From contig CM054115.1 in assembly GCA_028673005.1 (NCBI GenBank), positions 197,416,370 through 197,480,369 on the forward strand: a DNA stretch of 64,000 nt, written 5' to 3'. The translations under genes were made by a program, and so were the position numbers. This stretch comes from Tanypteryx hageni. Taxonomy: Eukaryota > Arthropoda > Insecta > Odonata > Petaluridae. Under the pieces are notes generated by a model that was given only the letters and a program-made list of their open reading frames with translations, was not told the DNA's origin and did no database searches. This document shows, in pieces, positions 34,777 through 46,736 of this stretch (position 1 is its first letter; each line of letters starts with the position of its first letter).

Positions 34777-35767
34777 ATTGGGTCGAGAGAATAAAAAATA
34801 AGAAATTGCTTATGCTTAAGATTTCTATCACTTTTTAAGCAAATGCTTAATTTGGGGTGAATAAAAAAATAGCATTTGCTTTTGCTAGAAATAATAAGCA
34901 TTTGCTAATTTTTAGGATTTTTCTTAAGCATTTGCTTAAAATTATATGAAAAAAACCGAGCTTTTTCTTAATGCTATAAGCATATACTTAAACTTTTTTA
35001 AGTGAGGTAATGGCTTGCTAAGATATTTCTAAGTACTCTATTTTCATGATAATTGATCCTAAATATAAATATGGTAATTTATCTTTACACGAAAGTTTAA
35101 AAAATGCGAGAAAAGTTTCACCTACCAACGGTTATAAAAATTTATATCGTTTCTCTGAAGAAATGTTAAGTACCTATATTTCAAATCTGTTACTCGGAGA
35201 ATATCAAGAAAGACGTGGTGGGGTACTGTCTTCCAAACAGAAGATAGTAATATTCTTAAGGTACTTAAGTGATCCCGGATTTCAAATAGGAGTCGGGGAA
35301 AAACACCACGTACAATGTATGTAAGACAGTAAAATTAATGGCGTACAAAATCACTATAAATGCAAATGACTGGATACAATTACTATAACTAATTGAATAA
35401 AAATGCACCCATGATTTGTGATATTACCGAATTTATTCATAAAAGAAATAGTTTTAAAAAATTACTAATTAACTTTTTTAAAAATATTACCCAATATATT
35501 TGAAATTCAACTGTGTAAAACTCTAAATGTAAACAAAAACAAGTGAAGGAAGAGTTTCAAAGAGCTTTCTTCCGTAGAATTTAAGCATTCGCTTAAAACT
35601 GAGTAGCAAATGCATATGAGCAAAAGCAAACTTTTATTCACTCAATACGAAGCAAATGCTTTTAGCATTTGCTTATGCTTTTAGCAAATGCTTATGCTTT
35701 TAGCAAATGCTTTTTCTTTTACTGTTTGCTTTAAGCATTTGCTTAATTTTTATTCGCTCGACCCAAT
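34777..35767 (+). mobile_element. Harbinger-like DNA transposon, about 1 kb
   Basis: The ends are inverted repeats: ATTGGGTCGAGAGAATAAAAA at the left and ATTGGGTCGAGCGAATAAAAA (read inverted) at the right. Subterminal regions on both sides (34,801-34,990 and 35,580-35,745) are packed with the palindrome AAGCAAATGCTT and its half-sites. One short transposase-like frame lies inside. I cannot fix the target duplication because AATATT at both ends is ambiguous, so the superfamily rests on the coding similarity. Confidence 0.65.
35046..35324 (+). pseudogene. HARBI1-like transposase N-terminal fragment
   Basis: The 92-codon frame contains NLYRFSEEMLSTYISNLL and LSSKQKIVIFLRYLSDPGFQ. These match the pattern at the start of HARBI1/PIF-Harbinger transposases ('…RFS…L…LLPL…LS…L..LR…ATG.FQ…GD..G'). 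The frame ends before the catalytic DDE domain, and the element is too short to hold one, so it is an internal-deletion derivative. Confidence 0.5.
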
Positions 35768-36005
35768 ATTCTTATATTATTACATGTATTACATTTAGTG
35801 TTAGGAAATTAACATGTTTTAGGAAAAGATTATACCTCCGCCAAATCAGCTGCCTTTTATCTTGACAGCTTATGTCTTTTCGCAAAAAATAAGCCGCAAC
35901 GCTTTCCGATTTAGTTTCCTAATTGTATATTTTGATAATTTTCATCGCCTTATGATCGCTTTGATTATACTGTTACTAGTATATACATCGCATTTGATGC
36001 TGAAT

Positions 36006-36600
36006 TTATATATAATCAGTTGTCAACAAAGGAATGTCTTCGAAAGGGACACCAAATCCGCAGACCCATTCATTTACTAGCATCTTCGCCACTTCTACAG
36101 CCTCCTGGTTATGCACAGCATAAGCTTCAGGCCATTTGCTGAAGTAATCCATCACTACAATTATGTAGCCATCATCATCCTTCGTCTCGGGGAATGGCCC
36201 AGCTACGTCCACTGCGATCATCTCTCAAGGCACTCCGATATTGTACAGCATCAACTTTCCACGGCTTCGTGTTTGTTGGCCCTTCATGGCTGCACAAGTT
36301 GGGCACTTCTTGCACCATTATTCAACATCAATGGGATATCCAACCCAATAAATCCGCTGTCTCAACTTCAGCAGAGTTCTTTTGATTCCTAAATGTCCTC
36401 CAGAGACTCCGTCGTTTATGTTACAAATAACATCGGGAACCATCCTGCGGTGCACAACCACTTGCATGGTTTTCTCTTTGCCGTCCGGTGAAGAACGCCA
36501 TTTTCCAAAACCAGTGAGTGCCACTGAGTCCAGTAGCTCTAAGTCCTTGGACTCATTGGTTACACATCGCTTTAAACAGGGTTTGGAACTCCAGTAGACT
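36006..36600 (-). pseudogene. Gypsy-B integrase, N-terminal part
   Basis: Minus-strand fragments include GGHLGIKRTLLKLRQRIYWV (HHCC zinc region) and VDVAGPFPETKDDDGYIIVV with DYFSKWPEAYA, the first catalytic aspartate block. The text ends after the CGFGVP segment, before the second aspartate. Catalytic activity is therefore impossible. Confidence 0.88.
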
Positions 36601-37480
36601 TCCAGTTATAGATGGTTCGTAAATCGGAATCTTCCTTCTGGGCCTTACGAAGAGAGTCTTTATCCCAGCCAGCTTCCATTTGTTCCAGTTGGACCTTTTG
36701 TACCGTCTTCAATTCCTTAGACTCCTGTCTGATGCAATTTGAACATTTAGAGGGGCACGGCCGTCGAGACAAAGCTTCGGCGTTGAAGTAAGACTTTCCA
36801 TTCCGATATTCAATAGCGAAGTTGTGCTCCTGAAGCTGTTCCAGCCAACAAGCAACCTGGCCTGCATGGTTCCTGAAGTTCAGGAGTCATTAAAGCGCTG
36901 CATGATCAGTCCTCAGGCGAAATTTTCGTCCGATTAAATATTTATTGAAATGCTGCAGCGTCTAACTGCCAATAGTTCAAGGCGCGTGACGCAGTAGTTT
37001 CTCTCTGGCGTGGAGATCGACTTGCTGAAATAGGCCATGACCACCTCTCTACCTTCTCTGACTTGCGACAAAACTCCCCCAATTCCAGTGTTACTTGCAT
37101 CACTGTCCACAATAAACTCAATTATCTCGTCTTAATATGCAAGAATAAGAGAAGGTCTTTTTTAATTTTAAATTCTCGAAATGCACCTTCGCAATCCTCA
37201 TCCCAGCAGTATGGTCGCCTCTCCACCGGGAGTCTATGAAGTGGTTTCGTAATACACGAAACATTCTTCACAAAACATCTGTAGTAGGCACAAATTCGAG
37301 AAACGCTCGAACATTAGTTCTGACATTCAGTATAGACCAATTTGGTACGGCTTCTATTTTTTCCGGGGTCGGACTCTATTCACTCTCAGAAATAACATGT
37401 CTCAAATAACTTAACTTCCTCTTGAATAGTATGCATTCTTCGGACTCAACTTGAAATTGGCAGCACGGACTCGCTGGAGC
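36601..37480 (-). pseudogene. Gypsy-B RNase H and spacer
   Basis: The C-terminal RNase H signature is readable as YFNAEALSRRPCPSKCSNC, where the usual aspartate in A-D-A-L-S-R is glutamate. It is followed by the linker toward integrase. The upstream part is broken by stops. Confidence 0.7.
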
Positions 37481-38040
37481 ACTTGCTCTAGATTCCGTAA
37501 ATATTCATCGAAATCTCGACCCACGGTTATGATGTCATCTTAGTATACAAGGTCCGCTTCTCCAGTCAAACCACTGCGCACTGACTCCATAAGCCTCTCG
37601 AAGGTGGCGGGTGCGTTATATAATCCGAATGGCGTGAGAGTAAATAGCCACAGTCCATTTTCTGTAGTGAATGCAGTTGTCTCCCAATCATTCGTATTCA
37701 ATTCCACCTGCCGATATCCATTCCTCAGATGTACGTTGAAGAACCATTTCACTCCATGGAGGGATACCAGGGTGTCGTCAATGCGGGGTTGGGGGTAGCT
37801 GTCCTTCTTTGTATCATTGTTTAGGCAACGGTAATCTACGCATAATCATGTGTTTCCGTTCTTCTTCTTCACTAGAACTACTGGCGAATACCAGGGGCTC
37901 GAAGAAAGCTCTATGATTCCATCTTTCTGCATCTCACGCAGCATGTCGTTTACCTCCTGCTGCCGTGCCAAAGGAGCACGGCTAGGCCATTGTTTGATCG
38001 AGGCTTCAGACCTAGTATTAATCCGGTGTTCCAGCAAATT
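37481..38040 (-). pseudogene. Gypsy-B reverse transcriptase
   Basis: Blocks in order are KQWPSRAPLARQQEVNDMLR, IIELSSSPWYSPVVLVKKKN, HLRNGYRQVELNTNDWETTA and FTLTPFGLYNAPATFERLM. The catalytic Y-x-D-D region near 37,540 reads 'LVY' before a TAA, so the motif is interrupted. Frames change near 37,845 and 37,753. Confidence 0.88.
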
Positions 38041-38235
38041 AGTTCTGCCCTGCTTTCTTTTCTAGTACGAAAAGACATTTACATACTGGAGCAGAAGCTT
38101 ACAGGCCTTCTGATAATCAACTTTGCTCAACTTTTCTCGACTTTCTTCCATAAGACGTAAGAACTCACTCATGCGTGGCCCCACCCCTCTTACGCTATTA
38201 GTCTCTTCACACCTCAGTAACCACACAAATTCGTT

Positions 38236-38870
38236 TCATTCTCCGACTGTCGTTTCTCTCTTCATGATGACGTCTTCCTTGCTGAGATTTATGATGTGAA
38301 CCACAACGGAATCCTTACTCTTCACTTGTGCCCTTGCCGTTATCCATTGATTGTTTTTAATGGATTTGTGATAGATGAGGACATAAATATCTACACCACA
38401 ATGTCCCTTTCGAGCGAGCAAAACTGGTACCAAATTATCTGTCCCAGCAGAAAAGGTAGTTTTCTTGAGACAACGAACACATCCTTTAACGGCATCGTTT
38501 ATGAGGAAAACATCTTTGCTTTGTAAGATGAGAATACCGTGAGTCACATTCAACACACAGTTTTAGGTCTTAATGAAATCTAATCCGATAATCCAATCGT
38601 CTGTGTTATCCGTTAAAATAGCTCTATGTTCAAAATCTCTTTCCCAATACCTACCGTGATGGTTTTCTCTCTAAGAATTGTTAATCGCTTACCAGTTGCT
38701 GTCCAAAGGTCACTAAGCTTGCTGCAGTACTGCAACTGTTTTGATCACCTCAGAATATCCGGGTTATTGTTGCTTCGCGTTGCTCCCGTGCCCAACGTCC
38801 AGTGACAGGTTTTCCCGTCCATCAGTCCTTCAACCACCAAACGAATTCCGTCGCACACCTTTAAGATGGT
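38236..38870 (-). pseudogene. Gypsy-B protease and pro-RT linker region
   Basis: The minus strand near 38,860-38,560 should hold the protease; I see only weak traces. The 106-codon frame at 38,556-38,236 looks like the linker that separates protease and reverse transcriptase in mdg1/412-type elements. The assignment is mainly by position. Confidence 0.45.
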
Positions 38871-39035
38871 AACACTTGGGGATATTGACCGTCCGGCCAG
38901 CACCGGCCCCGAAGCCCGTTGTGGTGAGGCCTCTCAAATTGCTACCTCCCGCACACGATGAGATCACGGATTCTGCCCCACAGCTTCTACTTCTAGAGCG
39001 TCGTCCCCAACATTGCCGATGCTCTCACCTCCAGG

Positions 39036-39785
39036 TCACGGATACCATCCACAAACGCATGAACGAGGTTGGTGTTGATCGCAGACTCGGCGGATTGCCC
39101 GTCGCACTACTATTTCTACCTCCAAGGCCCAGTGCTGCAGTCCTTTGTTGCTTTTCTGGAAGCGGTTGCGGAGCTGAGCGCGGTAGATATGTTCTAGGTG
39201 CTTATCCCCATACCGACTCTCTAATGCCTCCAGCAGAGCCTTGTTATCACGGCCATCTCTGGGCAGAACCTCCAGCCCCTCCAGAGCTGGCTCACGAAGT
39301 ACAGGTATCAGTGCCGTCAACCTATCTCTTCTCTCCAATTGCTCGATTCGGGAACAACTTCAAACTGGCATCGGTAGGCCGACAAAGTGGTTTTTGCCAT
39401 CGAATGGTGGAACCTTGAATTTGGCGGTGGACGGAGCATTATTCGAGGCTACGCCGCCCATACGCCTCACCTCGCTGCGTACCACCGAAATAATCTTGTC
39501 CTCGAACCCAGATATGGACTTCTCCAATCCCTCGATACCCATGGCTTTTCACTTGGAGCGAATGCTCGTTGATACTGGTCTTCAGCACTTTCAACTCGGC
39601 GTCGTATTTCGAGAATGAGTTCTACAATCCCTCCAAGGGGTTTCCAATATGACCCAATTGTGAAGCTTGCTCCGTGCGCCTCTCTTGAATGGCTTGCAGT
39701 ACGGCTTCGAAACCCGACGTAGACGGTACCTTAGTCCTCTCAGAGCTACTTTATGTATCAAATCCTTCGGTGGCGTCTTTTTCAT
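39036..39785 (-). pseudogene. Gypsy-B gag
   Basis: Minus-strand fragments read STAKFKVPPFDGKNHF and then LLEALESRYGDKHLEHIYRA … LRNRFQKSN. This is the capsid-like pattern of Gypsy gag ('…PPFDG…' and 'L…LE.RFG…Q.Y…L..R.Q'). It forms the particle in related elements. Frame breaks separate the pieces. Confidence 0.75.
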
Positions 39786-39883
39786 GCCTGGGGTCCCGTT
39801 CCTAGGCGTTCGCGGCGGATGCTTGGGCTCTCGTCATGAATTGCTGTTTGTCACGCGGTGTCACCGACATTCTCGTCGTACAA

Positions 39884-39900
39884 TCCCACTTCTGACACCA
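39884..39900 (-). promoter_or_regulatory. Primer-binding site of Gypsy-B
   Basis: TGGTGTCAGAAGTGGGA on the minus strand lies two bases after the LTR end, the usual place for the tRNA primer site. I cannot name the tRNA from memory with confidence. Confidence 0.65.
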
Positions 39901-39902
39901 AT

Positions 39903-40203
39903 TGATAGGACCCGGGGGTGGGTTTGTATAAATAACACCGCTGGTTTGATTTCTTTTCTTTTATTGAATGTAATGTTCATAGGCGTTCTTTCTCCTCGCC
40001 GGTCTTCATTCTCTAAGCTGGTCTTCCTTCTTCCCGTCTGACCTCCCGTCGCCACCCTTATATCCCCCCAAGGGTTTCGAAAAAATTCCTCGCTCGGCGA
40101 GTCGAACCTTCCCGGCCGTAAGCCTGAAGAGTTCTCTCCTTATCCGCTCACCGACACCCCGTCTAATGGGCCTATCCCGCCAAGGTTACAGTCGCTCGCA
40201 ACA
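39903..40203 (-). repeat. 5' LTR of Gypsy-B
   Basis: The 301-bp LTR reads TGTTGCGAGCG…CCTATCA on the minus strand. It contains GGATATAAGGG (40,056-40,066), a TATA-box candidate, and AATAAA at 39,960-39,965, a polyadenylation signal. The order U3-TATA-polyA fits. Confidence 0.8.
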
Positions 40204-40499
40204 TAATTAATTTACCTTTGTACATAAATGCTTCTGTAAGTGATGAAACAAAAAATTATATTTTTTTCTTACGATAATAATGAATCGTAATGCATAAAAA
40301 CTGCTTTATATGAACAAGTGACAAATTGATCTTATTAAAGCATAAAATTACGATGCATAGCGACGATAAAAGTTAAATGGTGCTGCGTCAAATGATCCAT
40401 AACCGTCCTTTTAGATATTTCCAAATTCTCATCTCTCTTAGGGTTAATAGAAGAGATATTCATACTGTCCGACGCTGCCTCTCCTGTCCATCTCCTACC

Positions 40500-41210
40500 C
40501 AACTCGCATTTCCACTGGCAAAGAACTTTTTTCCGTACTCCTCTCCCCTCTTTCCACTCTTCCCTATTCCCCTTCCTTCTCCCCCTCCCAGTCAACCATC
40601 GCCTTCCCCCTCCGCTCTACCCTCCCCTCTCCTTTTCCCCTATTTCATCTTTTCATTCACTCTTTCCTTCTTTCCACTCTCCCCTCCCTCTTCCCCTCTT
40701 TCCACTCTTCCCTTTCCCCTTGCCCTCTTTCCACTCTTCCCTCCCCCTACCCCTCTTTCCACTCTTCCCTCCCTCTTCCCCTATTTCCATTCTCCCCTCC
40801 CTCTTCCCGTCATTCCACTCTCGCCTCCCTCTTCCCCTCTTTCCACTCCTCCCTTCCTGTTCCACTCTTTCCTCTCTCTTTTCCCTCTTCTCTTATTTCC
40901 AATTCTCCCTCCCCCTTCCCCTCCTTCCACTGTTCCCTTTCCCCATCCCCTCTTTCCTCTTTCCTTTTCCCTCTTCCCTTATTTCCAATCTTCCCTCCCA
41001 CTTCCCCTACTTCCCATACTTCCACTCTACCTTTTCCCCCTTCCCCTCTTTCCTCTCTCCTTTTCCCTCTTCCCTTATTTTCAATCATCCCTCCCACATC
41101 CCCTTCTTCCACCCTTTCCTTTCCCCATCTCCTCTTTCCACTCTTTTCTTTCTCCTTGCCCTCCCCCCGCCTCCCAGTCATCCATCGCCTTCCTCTTTAC
41201 CTCTCACAAT
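40500..41210. repeat. Pyrimidine-rich minisatellite-like tract
   Basis: About 700 bases are dominated by variants of CCCCTCTTTCCACTCTTCC with irregular spacing. All six frames are artificially open over parts of it, including a 355-codon Ser/Pro/Leu/Phe-rich frame at 40,377-41,444. This is low-complexity DNA, not a gene. Confidence 0.9.
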
Positions 41211-41333
41211 CAATCATTTCCTCTTCTCGCGAACACTGCCATCGCACAGAGCCACCGGCTCCACTTCCGACCAAATATTCCCTTCCTCCCTAACATCATC
41301 GTAGTATCTGAGGACACACACACATCTACGAGA

Positions 41334-41334
<1 letters not shown>

Positions 41335-41387
<53 letters not shown>
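41335..41387. repeat. (TA)n microsatellite
   Basis: About 50 bases of pure TA, preceded by an ACACACACAT run. A shorter TA run lies at 41,873-41,892. Confidence 0.92.
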
Positions 41388-41389
<2 letters not shown>

Positions 41390-41390
<1 letters not shown>

Positions 41391-43240
41391 ATCGCAGTCA
41401 CACTGCCTCCTGATGCGCTGCCTCCGTTCCTATCCATTCGCTGAATGTTGTCGCCCGTTGAGTGAGTGGCGAGGCGATCGACCTAGCGGCCACAGACGGC
41501 CCTCATTCACTTTATAAAGCCCTTTGCATTTATATAGTCGATCTGTTAATTTCTTAAATTTTTTTCATGCACTATCGTCCCATTAATATGAAAAATTTCA
41601 CTAATGTTTCATCGAAAAATATAATTGGTAGCCAGAGACGTAAGTCGACAGCCAACTCTTCTTGAATTAGAATAGGAAATATTTTTGAATGAAAGTAAAT
41701 CAATAATCGCCTGTAATATAAATTGAAAAATCTTCGGATACATCCGAAAGAAAATTTAACTTCTCTCATTCTGTCAAAAAAAGAGTATTTTCTACTAAAG
41801 CAGTTTGCTGGGTAGAGTGCATGAACTTTTCCCTTGCCCTTTGGGCCATTTATGAACAAATTCTTTACACACATATATATATATATATATATGCTAGTTT
41901 ATGATAACAAACTAAAATATAACTTTGTGATTAATCATCCGTGTAAGTGGATGTTCGACCAACAATCTCTCTGCGTTGCGAACCGCTAGTCTTAGAGCTA
42001 TAAATTTTTGTATCAATTTTCAGTTTGCTACATTTGTCTAAAATTTATTAATATCTACATTAAACTTCATATGTATGTACGCGTCTTTGTGTTATGTATT
42101 TATGCCTATATTTTGATATTTTACTTCTGGCAACATTCATATGCCTGATGAGCCTGAATAGATTATAATAAGTTATAATTTTCCAAAGGCAATAAAATGG
42201 TTGTAAAAACGAAGTAAGCATTTCTGTTACAAGACAGTGGTAATTCGGTTCTCCCGCAGCCGAAAAATGCATTTGTTTTTCACAATCATTTTTATAACTT
42301 TTAGAAAATTATGATACATAGGTTTGATTTCACAATTAGATTTAAGACGGCTTGATAATGCTTAGAATTTTTATCATGTCGGTGGTTGTGGAAATTCTCC
42401 GTAATTTCTTCTCTATAATTGTTTAAACGAAAGAGATATTGGCTAATTTTGCTCTACAGATCATCTGATGCATAGAAATTCCTGAGGTTAATACAAAGGC
42501 ATCGTCGCACGGAATTTTACAACGATCGGCGAACATGAATGAACTCTAAAGTTAAAAAGGAAAAACCACGCCATGTTATTCCGATTTCATTCTGACGCGC
42601 TATTCCTTCTTCAATTGGAATTCATTTCCATGGACACGTATTGGCAACTTTCGATGATTCGACATTTGGGAGAATCAGGCAAAACTCGTTCTTTCGCATC
42701 GACCTTCAACTAATTACGTCACCGCTGCACTTCGGCCCGTGATTCTGACGACCCCTAATGGCGCAGCGCAGGTCCTTCGAGAAAACGGTAATTTTGCATT
42801 TTCTGCGGCGATTGCCTCGCCTTGCGCATTCCGGATACGGATTAAATTTCTCTTCGAAACATTTATCTGCTCGCGACTCCGAATCAATGAGATGGACGGA
42901 CGTGGACGGATCGAAGGACAATGAACACTCGCGCGAATACGGATCGGATAGAGCTTCGTTCCACATCCGCGAGCGGAAATCATATCTGTCTTTCGAGCGT
43001 TATCTCCCTACGGGGCGAACTGTTTGTTTTACGAAGGGACGAATTCAAACTCCGGCTCTTAGCGAGGCCCCGTGTGTAAACATTATGTCCTTCGCCACCT
43101 ACTGTGACAATTATACTCTGCGCATGCTCTGCACAGGAAAATTGGCATTTGTATTTATCTAAATGGTGTAAAATAATTTTTAATACAAACAGAGAAAAAG
43201 CAATAGAGCGACGCACTGCTCGCGTACTATCGGCGCTACT
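41390..43240. other. No recognisable gene or element
   Basis: Mostly AT-rich, with a moderately GC-rich patch at 42,700-43,080. The patch has overlapping short frames (89 and 134 codons) without recognisable motifs. If any host exon is present in this part of the window, this patch would be the first place to look, but I have no positive evidence. Confidence 0.35.
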
Positions 43241-43636
43241 CATTATTACTAACCCTGCTAACACCAAGAGATTTTACGAATGCATAAGGCCAAGGGGAGT
43301 ACAAATGTACTCCATTTATTTTGCATTATATTTTATTGTCTAGTGACTAAATTTAAATCGTTTTTTCAGAGATGGGATATTTAAGGTATTCTTGAAACGA
43401 TCAAATCCAATGGAAATTGTAAAACGATTTATTAAAAATTTTTAAACAATATCATTTTTCGTCAAAAAAGTCAGACATGAAATTTAAAAAAAGAGGAGAA
43501 TATCCTAATTTTAATCACGTAATATACTAAGCTGTGTCATTTTTCACCTCAGAGTCCAGAAAAGTTATTTTTACCACATGGAAATATTATATAAATGAGT
43601 AAAAAAATTTACGTCTCTAAATCAGACATATACACT

Positions 43637-45510
43637 TTATTTTTCCCATGTTTCAATCTGATTGCTCAACATATTTTGTGAAGATTTGACGCTTCTCTGA
43701 ATGCTCAGAACACACAAATCTTTCACACATGAAGCACCTTCATCTTGATTTTCTGTCCTTCTTTCTCTCACAAATAGCACATCTTCCAGCTTTTTGTTTT
43801 CTTGGCTCTTCTTTGAGAGAAACTCTAAGTTCGGCACAACTGCTGTGATATGGCTAATAACACTTTTTGAGAACCCTTGGGTATTCTGAGCTATTCGAAC
43901 AATATTTTTCTTTACTATCTCTTTACTATGATCAATAAATTTTCTCCTGGTGTTTAGGTAGCCTTTCTTTTAACAGGGAAATTTTAGATTACATACTGTA
44001 ATTGCATTTATGCCAGCTATGTCAGTCATGTTTCAAAACAAAACCATAGGCCAGCAATTCGTCTTGCGTCGAACTGAGTAATCTTTTGCCATCATAATTG
44101 ATAGTAGCTCAATAACTTTGGCTAAGATTAATAAAGGTAAAATACTCCTTTAGCCAAAACAATTAATTAATAATTAATTGTTTTGGCTAAAGGAGTATTT
44201 CACCTTTATTTTGCCATCATATCAATCGTATCTACTGTCCCTTTCGTAGCATTATAGTGCAATATGAGGTTTATATTCCTCCTATTTGCCAGCAATTCTC
44301 TCGTCGTGGTGTTCAGTTGACAGCAGTAAAACAGCTTTTCCTTTCTGAGGAACATAGGAAACCATGATGTGGCTCCAGTGAATGCAAACATACTCGAGAA
44401 TTTTTGCTTCGTTTTGTTTGATTAGAGCTCCTGTGGTATCTCGCTTTTGTTCCTCTGCATTGTGCCGCTCAGTGTTAAATTCTTCCTCAGCAGAGTATCA
44501 GCAACGCTCATGATAGTGAAAAAATTATCTTTTGTAATTCCAATAATATATATAATATGGAATTACAGCCAGTAGATGCTGCACCATATCAAGCACTACT
44601 CTTTTTCCTTGGTTTTTCTAATGTTCCATTCCTTTTTTTCTAAGATAAACTTGCAAATTATGCATGTATGGATTTTTGTTGTCCGATAGAGCCCAGATCC
44701 TTAATCCATATTTATCTGGCTTGCTTTTCATGTAGACTCTGAAAGAGGATATGCCTCTAAACCCCACAAGTTCTTCGTCTACTGTCAAATGAGGACCAGG
44801 ATTCACTGCTCTCTTACAATTGGAACAGAAAATGTAGAAACATCTCTTATTGCTGCTAGTATATCCTTTGCTCTTGGATTTTGGCGCGTTTCGAAATTGT
44901 CTGCAATAATCTATCTCAGAGGACCACAAAATTTTAACTGGCTCATTCCTTGCCTTTAGAGTTCCCGTTGTTATGAGTACGCCTACATATGCCATAATTT
45001 CAACCAGATCTGTATGCTTCCATTTTCTTGTTTTCTATGAGTGGCTTTGTATTCCAAATTGTGTAACAAGCTTCTGCTTTGCGATTTGTTTCCTCTATCA
45101 TTAAATTTATTATTTCTCTGAAAGAAAAAGCTTCAGAGAGTCGGATTTCGTCGAAATATTATTGCTATACTCAGTCAAACTGAAGTCTCGTTTTACTATG
45201 TTGCAAGAAATCCTGCAACTCTTTCTAAGAGGTTTTGTGTAATATAGAACTCCATTCCTCGCTATAGTTTATCTAATGTCACCATCTGCATCTCCACTGG
45301 TTGAACAAACACTACGGATTGTTTCCCCTTCATCAGCATTCACAGTAATATCCTAATATTCCTCCTCTTCATAAATTATGTCTTCTTCCTCTCTTCGAAT
45401 TGAGTTTCTTTCACTATGGAATGAAACTCCTCATCTTCATGGCTGTATTTATACAGCTCATTCTCAATTTCATCATTGGTGAGATTACACCTTTTTCGTC
45501 CAGATGCCAT
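43637..45510 (-). pseudogene. piggyBac transposase
   Basis: From an ATG near 45,509 the minus strand reads MASGRKRCNLTNDEIENELY. It continues with the catalytic blocks HLTVDEELVGFRG, DNFFTIMSVADTLL and TVDTIDMMAK, which carry the three aspartates of piggyBac enzymes. Near 43,640-43,760 a cysteine-rich C-terminus (CFMCEKFVCSEHSEK across frames) matches the family's zinc-binding tail. Numerous stops and frameshifts, plus a hairpin insertion at 44,130-44,210, inactivate it. Confidence 0.88.
44130..44210. repeat. 81-bp near-perfect palindrome
   Basis: Two 40-base arms centred on about 44,170 match with about one mismatch (GGTAAAATAC versus GGTGAAATAC). The palindrome is flanked by imperfect direct repeats of TTTTGCCATCAT and lies next to the third catalytic block of the piggyBac pseudogene. 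Confidence 0.9.
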
Positions 45511-46736
45511 TTTCCAGGATCTGTAAAAATAAAACCGCATTTAAGTCAAAAAGAGACGATACATACATGTAATTCTTTCAACGGCCACCAAAATAAGAAA
45601 AACTGCTTTCCAATGCAGTCCTGATACCATTATAATGCTTGGAAAATTCCTTAATGATATATGATTGCTTATTCTGTGTAACAAAAAACATTTTGCCATC
45701 CACATAAATATTTACCTGTTGATTAACTTGCAAGAATATTCATACACGATTAAACAAGCAGTAGCAGAGAGCCTTTCAAAGTCAAAATCTGGTGGACCTG
45801 CTAAACTTGACCGATCCTTACTGTGCAGTGTTAAAATAATATAAACATATAAATATGGAATATTCCCTACAAATTCCTCAATGAAATGTCGTTGCTTATT
45901 CACAGATGGAAATAAAACGTTGCCTTACACAAAAATACATATTGGTGAAAACACTGGAGCACGTCGAATGCAATACAATACACACATTGAGACAAACAGG
46001 ACTGAATATTCGGAAGAACATCGAGGGGCCAGTTGAAACGGTTAGGATGGAGGGGGAAGGGTGTGTGAAAACCTAACGAGCATATGAAAGGAGGGTTTTC
46101 ACAATGTATCATTTCCAGAAAAATGTTCACCCATACACATGTGCACTGCCGCTTTCCACTACCAATTCCCCTTTCCTACATCCCCTCGTCCTTCACACTC
46201 CAATTGGCGCCTACTCCCTAAGAAGCCAGACTGCACCAAAGGTTTGCAATCTCAGCAATGCGCAGGCGAATTTCCTTCCAATGTACTTCATATCTCCGAT
46301 ATTTATTTAATATTTGTACATTGGTACAAAAAAACGAGTTGAAACAAACATTTGGGTTCGATTGAAAACCAAGGAAACACAAATCAGCAGTATCATTTGT
46401 GAGTGATTAAGATAAACTACATAAAAAGAGGGGGAAAAATTTATCCCTAAGTGGTTTTTTATTTAATATGTTACATATAACTGAAAATTTTGGAAAAAAA
46501 AGGTATTTGCACACTGAATACATAATTAACAATAACCTGTAACGAGGAATATAGGAGAGCACCACATAAAAAATATAAGAAAAAATATTATTGTGGGGTA
46601 AATTTGTACCCCGATTGGTAAATCAACATCAACGTGTTACACTGCAATTCACCTAATTGGTGGGTGGAAGGGGGTGCAATGCACCAAAACCTACTTAAAC
46701 ATTGTCTATCGCAGGTTGAAATTTTCTATTGAGATC
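45511..46736. other. No recognisable gene
   Basis: Possible piggyBac 5' non-coding sequence. The string AATTCCT(T/C)AATGA followed by TTGCTTATTC occurs twice (near 45,650 and 45,875). No coding signal. Confidence 0.35.

Larger units (their letters stand above)
36006..40203 (-). mobile_element. Gypsy LTR retrotransposon, 3'-truncated (Gypsy-B)
   Basis: On the minus strand from right to left lie a 5' LTR (40,203-39,903), primer-binding site, gag, protease-linker, reverse transcriptase, RNase H and the start of integrase. The sequence stops at about 36,006 inside integrase, so the 3' third and 3' LTR are lost. Frames are heavily broken. Family motifs differ from Gypsy-A, so these are two lineages. 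Confidence 0.9.
43294..46614 (-). mobile_element. piggyBac-like element (tentative extent)
   Basis: The transposase pseudogene (43,637-45,510) lies between GGGGAGTACAAATGTACTCC at 43,294 and GGGGTAAATTTGTACCCC near 46,597-46,614. These palindromic G/C-ended strings resemble each other. No TTAA duplication was found at either, so the extent is a guess; only the coding part is firm. Confidence 0.35.

Noticed and set aside
40377..41444. 355-codon open frame
   Set aside because: It is Ser/Pro/Leu/Phe low-complexity translation of a pyrimidine-rich tract and ends in (TA)n-encoded Tyr-Ile. Frames on the other strand are equally open.
42706..43162. Overlapping frames in a GC-richer patch as a host exon
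   Set aside because: Competing frames are open on both strands with no motif, splice-site pair or recognised similarity.
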